Shown here piece by piece: positions 9,229 through 17,795 of a stretch of 64,000 bases of DNA. A program made the translations under genes and the position numbers. The notes under the pieces are model-generated. The model did not search any database. It saw only the letters and a program-made list of their open reading frames with translations, and was not told the origin of the DNA. This stretch comes from Pontivivens nitratireducens (GTDB lineage Bacteria > Pseudomonadota > Alphaproteobacteria > Rhodobacterales > Rhodobacteraceae), in NCBI RefSeq assembly GCF_014235845.1, contig NZ_JACJUQ010000013.1, positions 26,588 through 90,587 of the forward strand, in the 5' to 3' direction. Position 1 is the first letter of the stretch; the number at the start of each line of letters is the position of its first letter.

Positions 9229-9813
9229 GTGGACTTTCGACAAACCGAACTGCCTGGCCTGTGTATTCTGACCCCCGACCGATTTGGGGATCATCGCGGC
9301 TTCTTCTCCGAAAGCTGGAATCGCAACAGGCTCGCATCTCACGGTATCGATGCGGATTTCGTGCAGGACAACCATTCGGTTTCCGAACGTGCCGGCACGT
9401 TGCGCGGCCTTCATTTTCAGTCGCCCCCTCATGCGCAGGCCAAGCTGGTGCGCTGCGGACGCGGGCGGCTATACGATGTGGCGGTGGATATCCGCAAAGG
9501 CTCCCCAACCTACGGACGCTGGGTGGGTGAGGAATTGAGCGCGCAAAACGGGCGTCAGTTGTTCATTCCGGCGGGGTTCCTGCACGGATTTGTCACGCTC
9601 GAACCCGATACGGAGATTGTCTACAAATGCACGGATTACTACGCGCCCGAATGTGATGGTGCAGTGCGGTGGGACAGCGCTGTGCTGGCCATCGACTGGC
9701 CTCTAGAGGGTGCTCCGCATATCTCGGACAAGGACGCCGCCGCCCCGGACATGGCTGATTTCGACAGTCCGTTCGTGTGGGACGGCCAGATACCCGGGGG
9801 GGGCCGGGCATGA
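9229..9813 (+). CDS. rfbC: dTDP-4-dehydrorhamnose 3,5-epimerase
   Basis: A 194-residue RmlC-type cupin that epimerises C3 and C5 of dTDP-4-keto-6-deoxyglucose. Family landmarks are [37 protein letters not shown] with the catalytic His, [22 protein letters not shown] and [10 protein letters not shown] with the conserved Tyr. The start is a GTG with a GGATGG sequence a few bases upstream; length is normal. It leads the rfbCBDA operon, in which each junction overlaps by four bases, so the four enzymes are translationally coupled. Confidence 0.96.
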   Translation: MDFRQTELPGLCILTPDRFGDHRGFFSESWNRNRLASHGIDADFVQDNHSVSERAGTLRGLHFQSPPHAQAKLVRCGRGRLYDVAVDIRKGSPTYGRWVGEELSAQNGRQLFIPAGFLHGFVTLEPDTEIVYKCTDYYAPECDGAVRWDSAVLAIDWPLEGAPHISDKDAAAPDMADFDSPFVWDGQIPGGGRA

Positions 9814-10847
9814 AGATTCTGATTACAGGTGGTGCGGGCTTTATCGGCTCCGCCGTGGTGCGGCAGGCCATTCGTGACGGCCATAGCGTCGTTAACCTGG
9901 ACGCGCTGACCTATGCGGCCTGTCTGGCCAATGTGGCGGAGGCCGCGAAAAGCCCCGATTATGCGTTCGAGCAGGCCGATATCTGCGATGCCGCTGCCCT
10001 GACACGCATTTTCGACACGCACCAGCCTGATGCGGTGATGCATTTGGCGGCCGAAAGCCATGTGGACCGGTCCATCGACGGGCCGGGCGCCTTTATCCAG
10101 ACCAATATCACAGGCACCTATACCCTGTTGCAGGCGGCGCGGGCCTATTGGGAGGGGCGGCGGCAACCAGCTGATTTCCGGTTTCATCATGTATCCACAG
10201 ATGAGGTATTCGGCTCGCTTGGCGAAACAGGCCAGTTCACCGAGGAAACGCCCTACGATCCGCGCTCACCCTATTCCGCATCCAAGGCCGCATCCGACCA
10301 TCTGGTGCGCGCATGGGGCGAAACCTATGGCCTGCCCGTGGTGTTGAGTAACTGCTCGAACAATTACGGCCCGTTCCACTTCCCCGAAAAGCTGATCCCG
10401 CTGGTGATCCTCAAGGCCTTGTCGGGCAAACCGCTGCCGGTTTACGGCGATGGCTCGAATGTGCGCGACTGGCTGTATGTCGAGGACCACGCCAATGCAT
10501 TGCTGACCGTATTGCAAAAGGGTGAGCTGGGCCGCAGCTATAATATCGGCGGTGAGAACGAGCGCACCAATCTGCAAATCGTAGAGGGCATTTGCAGCAT
10601 TCTCGACGAAATCCGCCCGGTCAATCACCCCCATGCGGAACTGATAACCTTCGTCGCCGATCGCCCGGGCCATGATCAGCGCTATGCCATCGATCCCGCC
10701 CGCATCCGTACAGAGCTGGAATGGCGCCCCTCGGTTACGGTCGAGGAAGGCCTGCGCAAGACCACCGAATGGTATCTGGCCAACGAGGGCTGGTGGCGCC
10801 CCTTGCTGGAACGCGACGGCGTCGGCAAACGGTTGGGCGTGGCATGA
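9810..10847 (+). CDS. rfbB: dTDP-glucose 4,6-dehydratase
   Basis: A 345-residue SDR that converts dTDP-glucose to dTDP-4-keto-6-deoxyglucose. It begins [17 protein letters not shown] (NAD-binding), has [15 protein letters not shown], the catalytic Asp-Glu of [25 protein letters not shown] (YxxxK) and [18 protein letters not shown], all diagnostic of RmlB. The ATG at 9810 overlaps the rfbC stop by four bases; an upstream in-frame ATG inside rfbC is rejected. Its product is the branch point for both L-rhamnose here and, by inference, the 3-amino-3,6-dideoxy sugar of the FdtA/FdtB pair at 46 kb. Confidence 0.97.
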   Translation: MKILITGGAGFIGSAVVRQAIRDGHSVVNLDALTYAACLANVAEAAKSPDYAFEQADICDAAALTRIFDTHQPDAVMHLAAESHVDRSIDGPGAFIQTNITGTYTLLQAARAYWEGRRQPADFRFHHVSTDEVFGSLGETGQFTEETPYDPRSPYSASKAASDHLVRAWGETYGLPVVLSNCSNNYGPFHFPEKLIPLVILKALSGKPLPVYGDGSNVRDWLYVEDHANALLTVLQKGELGRSYNIGGENERTNLQIVEGICSILDEIRPVNHPHAELITFVADRPGHDQRYAIDPARIRTELEWRPSVTVEEGLRKTTEWYLANEGWWRPLLERDGVGKRLGVA

Positions 10848-11695
10848 AGGCACTGATCTTCGGAAAGACCGGACAGGTCGCACGAGAACTGGCACGCTTG
10901 CTGCCCGATGCGGTGTTCCTGGGGCGCGATCAGGCGGATCTGGGTGTGCCCGGCATGTGCGAGGCCGCAATTGCCGCGCATCCGTCGGATGTGATCATCA
11001 ACGCCGCCGCCTATACCGCCGTGGATAAGGCGGAGAGCGAGAGCGACCTGGCCCATGCCGTCAACGGTGCCGCCCCCGCTGAAATGGCGCGCGCGGCGGC
11101 GGCGCAGGGTGTACCCCTTGTCCACATCTCCACCGATTACGTCTTTGACGGCGGGGGTGAGGCCCCGTGGAAGCCAGATGATGAAACCGGACCTTTGGGC
11201 GTATACGGGGCGAGCAAACTGGCCGGAGAGCAGGGCGTTCGCGCGGCTGGTGGCGTTCATGCAATCCTGCGGACATCGTGGGTTTTCTCGGCCCATGGCG
11301 CGAATTTCGTAAAGACGATGCGACGGCTGTCCGGCACTCACGACCAGCTGCGCGTCGTGGCCGATCAGATCGGCGGACCGACAGCGGCGGCGGATATCGC
11401 GGCGGCGGCCGTGCGCATGGCGCAGGTCCTCAACAGCACGCCCGAGCAGACCGGCACCTATCACTTCTCAGGCTTTCCCGAGACGTCATGGTCAGATTTC
11501 GCCCGCGAGATCTTCTCGCAACTGGGCACCGGCACCACGGTCGAAGATATTCCCAGCGCCGATTATCCCACCCCGGCGGCGCGGCCCTTCAATTCACGTA
11601 TGGATTGCTCCTCTCTGAGGGCATCCTTTGGCATCCACCGACCTGACTGGCGTAACAGCCTGCGCGACGTAATCGCAGAACTGGAGAGCACATGA
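10844..11695 (+). CDS. rfbD: dTDP-4-dehydrorhamnose reductase
   Basis: A 283-residue SDR that reduces dTDP-4-keto-L-rhamnose to dTDP-L-rhamnose. [16 protein letters not shown] is the nucleotide-binding start, [12 protein letters not shown] and [10 protein letters not shown] are RmlD signatures, and YGASKLAGE carries YxxxK. The protein start is set at 10844, overlapping rfbB by four bases. It is third in the operon and overlaps rfbA. Confidence 0.96.
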   Translation: MKALIFGKTGQVARELARLLPDAVFLGRDQADLGVPGMCEAAIAAHPSDVIINAAAYTAVDKAESESDLAHAVNGAAPAEMARAAAAQGVPLVHISTDYVFDGGGEAPWKPDDETGPLGVYGASKLAGEQGVRAAGGVHAILRTSWVFSAHGANFVKTMRRLSGTHDQLRVVADQIGGPTAAADIAAAAVRMAQVLNSTPEQTGTYHFSGFPETSWSDFAREIFSQLGTGTTVEDIPSADYPTPAARPFNSRMDCSSLRASFGIHRPDWRNSLRDVIAELEST

Positions 11696-12594
11696 CCCGA
11701 CGCAAGGGCATCATTCTGGCAGGCGGCTCCGGTACGCGGCTGCATCCGATCACGCTGAGCGTGTCCAAACAGCTCTTGCCGCTCTACGACAAGCCGATGA
11801 TCTATTATCCGCTGAGCGTCCTGATGCTGGCTGGCATCCGCGAGATTGCGATCATCACGACCCCACGTGATCAGGGCCAGTTCCGCGACTTGCTGGGCGA
11901 CGGCAGCCAGTGGGGACTGGAACTGACCTGGATCGAGCAGCCATCCCCCGACGGGTTGGCCCAGGCGTTCATTCTTGCAGAAGACTTTCTGGATGGCGCA
12001 CCTTCGGCGCTGGTGCTGGGGGACAACGTGTTCTTTGGCCACGGCCTGCCCGAAATGCTGGATCACGCGGATCAGGCCGAAAGCGGCGCGACGGTATTCG
12101 GCTATCACGTGGCCGATCCGGGCCGCTATGGCGTGGTCGGTTTCGATGCGGATGGTGTGGTAACGCGCATCGTGGAAAAGCCCAGCGACCCGCCCTCGAA
12201 CTATGCCGTGACAGGGCTGTATTTCGTGGATGGCACCGCGCCTGCCCGCGCGCGCGCCGTGACCCCGTCCGAGCGGGGTGAACTGGAAATCACCACATTG
12301 CTGGAAATGTATCTGGATGATGGTGCGCTGACGGTAGAACGGATGGGCCGGGGGTTCGCATGGCTGGATACCGGCACCCATGAAAGCCTGCTGGATGCGG
12401 GCAATTTCGTACGCACCTTGCAGGAACGACAGGGGTTGCAGGTCGGCAACCCGGACGAGATCGCATGGCAAAACGGCTGGATCGACAATGCGACGCTGGC
12501 CGGGCGGGCCGAACTGTTCCGTAAAACGCAATACGGACGCTATCTGGCGCAACTGCCCCGTATCTCGAAGCCTCGTACCAAGGGCGCGACCTGA
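11692..12594 (+). CDS. rfbA: glucose-1-phosphate thymidylyltransferase
   Basis: A 300-residue nucleotidyltransferase that makes dTDP-glucose from dTTP and glucose 1-phosphate. The N-terminal GGSGTRLHPIT signature, SKQLLPLYDKPMIYYPLS, ALVLGDNVFFGHG with the metal-binding Asp, VEKPSDPPSNYAVTGLYF and TWIEQPSPDGLAQAF are all typical of RmlA. It is the last gene of rfbCBDA, overlapping rfbD by four bases. Glucose 1-phosphate could come from the phosphohexomutase at 48.7 kb. Confidence 0.97.
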   Translation: MTRRKGIILAGGSGTRLHPITLSVSKQLLPLYDKPMIYYPLSVLMLAGIREIAIITTPRDQGQFRDLLGDGSQWGLELTWIEQPSPDGLAQAFILAEDFLDGAPSALVLGDNVFFGHGLPEMLDHADQAESGATVFGYHVADPGRYGVVGFDADGVVTRIVEKPSDPPSNYAVTGLYFVDGTAPARARAVTPSERGELEITTLLEMYLDDGALTVERMGRGFAWLDTGTHESLLDAGNFVRTLQERQGLQVGNPDEIAWQNGWIDNATLAGRAELFRKTQYGRYLAQLPRISKPRTKGAT

Positions 12595-12605
12595 CGATCG
12601 CGCCC
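12582..12605. terminator. perfect 8-bp hairpin at the convergent end of rfbA
   Basis: GGGCGCGA and TCGCGCCC form a perfect 8-bp stem around an 8-base loop that contains the rfbA stop codon. It sits between convergent genes and could act on both strands, although neither side has a long T-tract. Confidence 0.45.
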
Positions 12606-12613
12606 GGCGATTA

Positions 12614-13693
12614 TCAGCGGAAGCTGCGGATCAGCGCGACCACGGTGTCGCGGTCAGCATTGACCGTCGTGCAATCGAGCGTGACGTTGTTGTTGCCACA
12701 CCATTGCGTGACAGCAACGGCTGTCGCATCATCCATATTGCCTGAGAATGGCCCGTTATAGGCGCCCTTGGAGGCCAGTTTTTCCTGCATCCAGGCGACG
12801 TAATATTCAGGCGCGCCATACTGGATCAACAGCAGCAATGCGCCGGCGTTATCCGTCTCGCGGGCGATGCGGTACAGATTTTCAATCCCTGCATCGCGAT
12901 CCGCGACCATGCCCCGGCCGGTAATCTGCGAGATAGCAAGCTGCAATTCAGCGCGCACACTGCCCGCTGCGGCACCTTGCTGGAAATAGGCGTTTGCCTG
13001 ATTGAGATCCCGTTCGACCACATTGCCGCGCAGGCTTTCGCGGCCCAGATTGACGTAGGCGTCGCCATTGCCCATCTGGGTTTGCTCGACCAGCACGGCC
13101 AGCCCTGCCTGCGGATCGTAAACCGGGCTCTCCTCATCGAGATAGAGCAGGGAAAGCGGCAACCACGCATTCTCATCGCCATTTGCGTTCAGCTCTGCAT
13201 AAAGTTCCGCCGCCTGCACGGGGTCATAGAGCGCGCCCTCGGGATCATTGGAAAGCTCGGCAAATGTACGCAGGTCGTCCTCGCTCTCGGGCAGGGATTC
13301 AAGCTCGCTGTACAATTCCGCCGCGCGGGCAGGATTATAGAGCGACAGGCTGTCATCAAGGTAATAGCGGGTCAAAATTCGCTTGGCCGTTACATTGCCC
13401 AGTTCGGATGCCATCTCGTAATAACGGACGGCCTCGACCGGATCAGCCTCGACCCCTGTGCCCCGGCGATATGCGCCTGCGATGATCAGCATCGCGCGCT
13501 CATCCCCCTTCTCAACCATCTTTTGAAGCTGGCGCAGACCATATTTCTGACGCGAGCTGTTGGGCGATTCGCGTAGAAAAGTCTGGGCTTCCCACCGCGT
13601 GAGCGAGGATTCGAATGGCAACGGTGTGGCGACATCACATGCGGCAACAGATGTGATGAGGGCCAACGCAGGAAAGCAGCGAAAATTAATCAT
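12614..13693 (-). CDS. Sel1/TPR-repeat lipoprotein
   Basis: A 359-residue protein with a lipoprotein signal (SVAAC, lipidated Cys at residue 19) followed by Sel1-like repeats: GAYRRGTGVEADPVEAVRYYEMASELG is the clearest repeat and several NPARAAELYSEL-type units follow. The last 45 residues (GPFSGNMDDATAVAVTQWC) resemble a peptidoglycan-binding-like helix bundle with a C...C pair. Sel1 lipoproteins such as AlgK scaffold outer-membrane export of exopolysaccharide in other bacteria, and the locus context fits such a role. It is a single minus-strand gene converging on rfbA. Confidence 0.78.
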   Translation of the reverse strand: MINFRCFPALALITSVAACDVATPLPFESSLTRWEAQTFLRESPNSSRQKYGLRQLQKMVEKGDERAMLIIAGAYRRGTGVEADPVEAVRYYEMASELGNVTAKRILTRYYLDDSLSLYNPARAAELYSELESLPESEDDLRTFAELSNDPEGALYDPVQAAELYAELNANGDENAWLPLSLLYLDEESPVYDPQAGLAVLVEQTQMGNGDAYVNLGRESLRGNVVERDLNQANAYFQQGAAAGSVRAELQLAISQITGRGMVADRDAGIENLYRIARETDNAGALLLLIQYGAPEYYVAWMQEKLASKGAYNGPFSGNMDDATAVAVTQWCGNNNVTLDCTTVNADRDTVVALIRSFR

Positions 13694-13751
13694 CTAAAGG
13701 GTATCTCTCTTCGCAAAGGTAAGGGGGGAAGGGTACTCTCCTGATATCATA

Positions 13752-13802
13752 ACGCAACTGCGAACAGAATTCCATCACAACGCAGATGCGAAGAGAACTC
13801 CA
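13752..13802. repeat. imperfect 23-bp direct repeat upstream of the Sel1 gene
   Basis: Two 23-base copies (13752-13774 and 13780-13802) match at 19 positions with a 28-base period; both contain a GCGAA core and end in TCCA. They lie between the Sel1 gene start and the spike-gene terminator. They could be operator half-sites for the Sel1 gene. Confidence 0.4.
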
Positions 13803-13830
13803 CCGCGCCGTTATTCAGGGCGCGGTGGAG
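13798..13830 (-). terminator. strong hairpin terminator of the spike-gene operon
   Basis: A perfect 12-bp stem (CTCCACCGCGCC pairing with GGCGCGGTGGAG) with a 9-base loop lies 10 bases beyond the stop of the spike-fibre gene on the minus strand, followed on that strand by TTCTCTT. It most likely ends the two-gene spike transcript. Confidence 0.75.
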
Positions 13831-13840
13831 CGAAACGCTG

Positions 13841-14752
13841 TCAGGCCCGGATCAAAAGCATTCCCGCCAGAACTGAACCGGCAATATCGGGGCGGTACCC
13901 ATCGCCGATCTCAATGGCGTCCAGAACTGTTTCCAGCCCGTCGCCATCGCGCAAATAGACGTCAAACACCCCCGAGACCCCGGATATCGCGATCCGATCG
14001 GCCATGCGCGTGACAGGCTGATCGGTCGTCGGGATGTAGCTGGTCGGGGCGGTCCCCGCCTCGCATTGCAGGGCCAGCAGGATCACGTCCTCTCCCTCGA
14101 CCCCGCTATTTGGACCGATCCCGATCGTGTAAAGATCGCTCGCCGCAGGGATGAAGACGACATCGCACATGATCGTGGAATCCGGCAGCACCGTCTGGGC
14201 CAATACGCTGATCTCTCCCGCTCCGTCGCTGACAGTCGCGAATTCCCCCGGGGCGCCGTTGACCATTGAGAAGGTCGAACTGCCCGCCCGTACAATCAAT
14301 CTGGCCGAGGGCGAACTGCCCGCCTGCAGGAACAGGCGCAATGCATAGGCTTGACCGCCTGTCATGGAGATTTCCGCGCTGTTGAGGCGGTGGGACACCG
14401 ACCCGTGCGAGATGACCCGAACACCCGGAAACAGCCCCAGCGCGTTCACGGACAGATCCTGTGAACTGGCACCGAAATTTTCCCACGTAGCAGAGGTTGC
14501 TGCGGAATAGGGCACCAGATTGGTCGCCTCCCCCTCAATCACCGTGCCCAGCCGCGCGCCCCCGTGCGGTGCATGGGCGGGGCGCTGTATGTTCGGCGGA
14601 TAGGTTGCGATCTGCCCCTGCGCGTCAAAGGCGGTGGCGCTGCCCGCACGGGTGAAGCCTGCCCGTGCGCCCAGGCCGCCGATTCCCGCAATCCGTATGG
14701 GATGCAGGCCCGTCATCGCGCGGTTGCTGACCCCAAGGCGAACCGTCAGCAT
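13841..14752 (-). CDS. phage/GTA-type spike or tail-fibre-like protein
   Basis: A 303-residue soluble protein with an N-terminal segment built like phage tail/spike proteins: FTRAGSATAFDAQGQIATYP followed by VIEGEATNLVPYSAA, the (T)RASxAT...G...EGxxTNL pattern. Then comes a beta-rich region (GQAYALRLFLQAGSS) resembling a carbohydrate-binding jelly roll and a closing LQCEAGTAPTSYIPT, also a phage-fibre motif. It shares one base (TGATG) with the spike-base gene upstream, so the two are coupled. In Rhodobacter capsulatus the GTA head spike is made by a pair of adjacent genes and binds host capsule; this protein would be the receptor-binding fibre. Assignment as a true GTA component is an inference; a phage remnant is possible. 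Confidence 0.65.
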   Translation of the reverse strand: MLTVRLGVSNRAMTGLHPIRIAGIGGLGARAGFTRAGSATAFDAQGQIATYPPNIQRPAHAPHGGARLGTVIEGEATNLVPYSAATSATWENFGASSQDLSVNALGLFPGVRVISHGSVSHRLNSAEISMTGGQAYALRLFLQAGSSPSARLIVRAGSSTFSMVNGAPGEFATVSDGAGEISVLAQTVLPDSTIMCDVVFIPAASDLYTIGIGPNSGVEGEDVILLALQCEAGTAPTSYIPTTDQPVTRMADRIAISGVSGVFDVYLRDGDGLETVLDAIEIGDGYRPDIAGSVLAGMLLIRA

Positions 14753-15024
14753 CAGGCCGCCCCGATTGTGAAGGCGTGCAGCCCACCGGCGGTCGTGCCG
14801 CTGGCCAGGACACGGCGAACCTGAACGGGCAGGATCGTCATGTCCGCGACGGCAACGGTGCGTGTTGCGCCGCGAAGCGAGACAAAGGCCACATCGCCGC
14901 CCACTTCGACATAAAGCGCGGTTGCTGTCGTGGGCAGGTCGGCCTGATCATCGGGAACAATCGGCATAAGGTCGGTTGCGGAACCGCTGGTCGCGGCCGC
15001 GCGACCGGAATGTGCATTGGACAT
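14752..15024 (-). CDS. spike base protein of the RCAP_Rcc01079 type
   Basis: A 90-residue protein with the pattern of the Rhodobacter GTA spike-base family: a short Ala/Ser-rich head, PIVPDDQADLPTTATALYVE, a small beta domain ending ADMTILPVQVRRVLASGTTA, and a hydrophobic tail. The LPxxVRRVxAxGTTA end is the diagnostic part. In R. capsulatus this protein plugs the head vertex and carries the fibre. Here it is the first gene of a two-gene minus operon, far from any recognisable capsid genes and surrounded by polysaccharide genes. Confidence 0.72.
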   Translation of the reverse strand: MSNAHSGRAAATSGSATDLMPIVPDDQADLPTTATALYVEVGGDVAFVSLRGATRTVAVADMTILPVQVRRVLASGTTAGGLHAFTIGAA

Positions 15025-15069
15025 GTAAAAATTCCTATGTTTTCAAATATGAACCGGATCAAAATGAAG

Positions 15070-15092
15070 CTGCCGCCTATCACTTGCGGCAG
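15070..15092. other. 7-bp inverted repeat in the spike-operon/flippase divergent region
   Basis: CTGCCGC and GCGGCAG flank a 9-base spacer 46 bases upstream of the spike-base start. It may be an operator or a leader hairpin; nothing else recognisable was seen in this 219-base divergent region. Confidence 0.3.
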
Positions 15093-15243
15093 GCCGATAA
15101 TGACGTTTGAAAGGTTAATATCGGGTGAAATCCGCAGCAGAAGGCTTTCCCGCAGGCGTTCTTGTTGCAGCGCGCCATAGCTTCCGGTAAGGATTTTTTA
15201 AAATTACAGACCCTGCGCAGCGACTTTTCTTGAGGTTTCGGCA

Positions 15244-16497
15244 ATGAAGGAAAGTTCCGCACGGCTGGTTCTGCTACGCTTGATTCAAAGCGGCGCTGGA
15301 ATCATTGCCAGTGTGCTGGGCACTATCTTTATCTTTATTCTTGTGGCGCGCAGTCTGGGGCCCGCTGATTTTGGTCTGTTCGCGCTGGCTTATGCGACCG
15401 CCTCACTTTTCGGGATCGCCTTCGACTTCGGATATGTGACGCGGCTGCTGCGCGATACGGGCGGTCTGATGACCGCGCATGGCGGCCTTCCGGGCCGGAT
15501 AGTGCAGACCAAGATCATGCTGTTTGTCGTGCTGACGCCGTTACTTTTGCTGGTTGGATGGATTGCACAGATGCAGCTGGGCCTGCTGTTGGCGATCTGG
15601 CTGGGTGTGGCCAGCCTGTCCGTCGGAAACCTGTTTGGCACCATGCTCAAAAGCGTTGATTTGCACTTGCGCGATTCCCTGCACTTGCTGTGCGCCAATG
15701 GTGCGGGTGTGATTGCCGCACTGATCCTGACGCAAATGCAGGCACCACCGGCGGGATTTGCACTGATCTTCGTGATCATCGGTACAATCTATACTGCGCT
15801 GACCGTGCGATTGTGGCGGCATCATTTCGAACACAGGCCCGAGGCATGGAACATGCGCGCCATCACCACCGAGATCCGGTGCAATCTGTCCTATGCGCTG
15901 GATGTCTTTACCCAGCGCAGCTTCGGTTTTCTGGACATCGCGATCCTGTCCATCGTGACCAACCCTGCCGCAGTGGGTCTGTATCAGGCGGGGCAGAAGG
16001 TCGCGCAGGGGGCGGGCGTTCTCTCCCAGCCGTTCAACAGTGTCATGTTGCCTCGGTTGAGTCGTATCACACATGAGCAGAAACGCTGGCGTAGCCTGGC
16101 CATACGGTTTTTCGCGATGCAATCGCTTGTCGGGTTCGCAGCCCTCGCAGGGCTTAGCCTGCTGGGGCCGTGGATGATCAGCCTGATCTACACCGCGGAA
16201 TACGATCCGGTGCGCGGCGATATGTGGTTGTTTGGTGTGCTTATGTGCGTGAGATACATCTCAGCCGCGCTAGGACTCATGGTTACGTCGCTAGGGCAGC
16301 AGAGGAAACGCATGATCGTCAATATGGTTGGGGTGGTGGCCTTCATCTTATACGCTCCCGTTCTCGCCAATAATTTTGCGATTGAAGGTATGCTCTCTGC
16401 CATGGTCCTTTCGGCTCTCAGTATTTTGTCCGGCTATCTCATCGTTCTGGCAATGACCCTGAAAACGAATGATGCAAAGGCGTTCCATGATGGCTGA
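15244..16497 (+). CDS. polysaccharide flippase (Wzx-like, MOP superfamily)
   Basis: A 417-residue polytopic inner-membrane protein with about twelve helices. The start RLIQSGAGIIASVLGTIFIF and the FILVARSLGPADFGLFALA segment are typical of Wzx/RfbX-type oligosaccharide translocases, as are the VTNPAAVGLYQAGQKV and LLGPWMISLIYTAEYDPVR regions. It would flip undecaprenyl-linked repeat units to the periplasm for the Wzy-type polymerase. It heads a plus-strand group running to the GT2 gene at 20 kb. Confidence 0.88.
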   Translation: MKESSARLVLLRLIQSGAGIIASVLGTIFIFILVARSLGPADFGLFALAYATASLFGIAFDFGYVTRLLRDTGGLMTAHGGLPGRIVQTKIMLFVVLTPLLLLVGWIAQMQLGLLLAIWLGVASLSVGNLFGTMLKSVDLHLRDSLHLLCANGAGVIAALILTQMQAPPAGFALIFVIIGTIYTALTVRLWRHHFEHRPEAWNMRAITTEIRCNLSYALDVFTQRSFGFLDIAILSIVTNPAAVGLYQAGQKVAQGAGVLSQPFNSVMLPRLSRITHEQKRWRSLAIRFFAMQSLVGFAALAGLSLLGPWMISLIYTAEYDPVRGDMWLFGVLMCVRYISAALGLMVTSLGQQRKRMIVNMVGVVAFILYAPVLANNFAIEGMLSAMVLSALSILSGYLIVLAMTLKTNDAKAFHDG

Positions 16498-16536
16498 GTG
16501 CGAAACGCATCCCATGAACATCGCGGAGGACCTCGT

Positions 16537-17790
16537 ATGAGCGGGACCGGAACGACAGCGTCCGGGGTCGTGGAGAACGACCTGTGTATCGGGTGCGGTT
16601 ATTGTGCCAGCCTTTCTGGAATCGGGATGGCGCTTTCGGCGCAGGGGTTCTTGGAACCGGATGCCACGATGCACCAATCGCCGGCCGATGATGCGCTGGT
16701 CGCGGCGGCCTGTCCCGGGCGCAACGGACGCGAGGTTGTGGTAGCGGGGCAAGGCCCGGCCGGGGCCACCGATGATTACATGTGGGGCCGTCATCATGAG
16801 GTCGCCACCGGATATTCCACCGATGCGCAGGTGCGCCAGCTCGGCTCCTCGGGTGGGGCGCTGACCGGATTGGCGCGCTGGCTGATCGCCTCGGGCCGTG
16901 TGGAGCGTGTGTTGGTCACGACCTATGATCCGGCCTATGCCATTGGCACCCGGTCAGGTGCCACGTCAGAGGCAACGGTCATTCTGGACGGCGCGGGCTC
17001 GAAATATTGCCCGGCGGCGCCCCTGGTCGCATTGTCGGATTTACGCGCAGAGGGCGATACCGGGCGTGTGGCCGTTATCGGCCGGCCCTGTGATGTTGCC
17101 ACCTTGCGCCGTGCTATCGCAGCAGGTGATCCGGTAGGCGCGCGGGTCGAGGTCTTGCTCTCCTTCTTTTGTGCGGGCACACCCAGCGATACGGGCAACC
17201 GCGAATTGCTGCGCGATCTGGGGGTGGACGATCCTGCGCAGGTCACCCGGTTTCGCCATCGCGGCAATGGCTGGCCGGGCGATACCCGCGCCGATCTGGC
17301 CGATGGCGATGCCAGGACCTGCACCTATAACGAAAGCTGGGGCAAGATCCTGCGCCGTCACGTCCATTCCCTGTGCAAGATCTGCCCCGATGGCATTGGC
17401 GAGCAGGCCGATATCGTCGCCGCGGATGCGTGGTACGGGGATGATGACGGCTATCCGACCTTTACCGAGGCAGACGGCCGCAGCCTGATCATCGCACGCA
17501 CACCGCTGGGGCAGGAATTGCTGAATGCGGCCCGCACCGACGGCGCAATAGCGACCGAACCGCTGGATATACGCGAGATCGACCAGATGCAGCCCGGTCA
17601 GATCAACCGTCGTCGCCAGTTGCGCATCCGTATCTTTGCCTATCGCCTGATGGGCCACGCCGTGCCTGAGTATAACAGCGCAGCGCTCGCAGGATATCAA
17701 AGGGATCTGTCTCTTAAGGCGCGGGCCCGTATTCTGGTCGCGACATTGCGCCGGTTGATTGTTCTGCGCCGCAAGGCTTCGAAGGGCTAG
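16537..17790 (+). CDS. FrhB-like coenzyme F420 hydrogenase/dehydrogenase beta-subunit family protein
   Basis: A 417-residue predicted cytoplasmic flavin/Fe-S protein. CIGCGYCASL near the N-terminus is part of a 4Fe-4S motif; LGSSGGALTGLARWL and PCDVATLRRA match the FrhB N- and C-terminal domains, and HSLCKICPDGIGEQADIV provides more cluster cysteines. The ATG at 16537 with GGAGG before it is preferred to the GTG at 16498. Such FrhB-like proteins recur in exopolysaccharide loci beside pyruvyl transferases, where their reaction is not established. Here the pyruvyl transferase is 3.4 kb downstream. Confidence 0.82.
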   Translation: MSGTGTTASGVVENDLCIGCGYCASLSGIGMALSAQGFLEPDATMHQSPADDALVAAACPGRNGREVVVAGQGPAGATDDYMWGRHHEVATGYSTDAQVRQLGSSGGALTGLARWLIASGRVERVLVTTYDPAYAIGTRSGATSEATVILDGAGSKYCPAAPLVALSDLRAEGDTGRVAVIGRPCDVATLRRAIAAGDPVGARVEVLLSFFCAGTPSDTGNRELLRDLGVDDPAQVTRFRHRGNGWPGDTRADLADGDARTCTYNESWGKILRRHVHSLCKICPDGIGEQADIVAADAWYGDDDGYPTFTEADGRSLIIARTPLGQELLNAARTDGAIATEPLDIREIDQMQPGQINRRRQLRIRIFAYRLMGHAVPEYNSAALAGYQRDLSLKARARILVATLRRLIVLRRKASKG

Positions 17791-17795
17791 AGCGG

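Noticed and set aside
7610..9508. A 632-residue frame including ugd.
   Set aside because: The first 191 residues cross the divergent promoter region and the rfbC gene; the Rossmann start and Shine-Dalgarno place the start at 8935.
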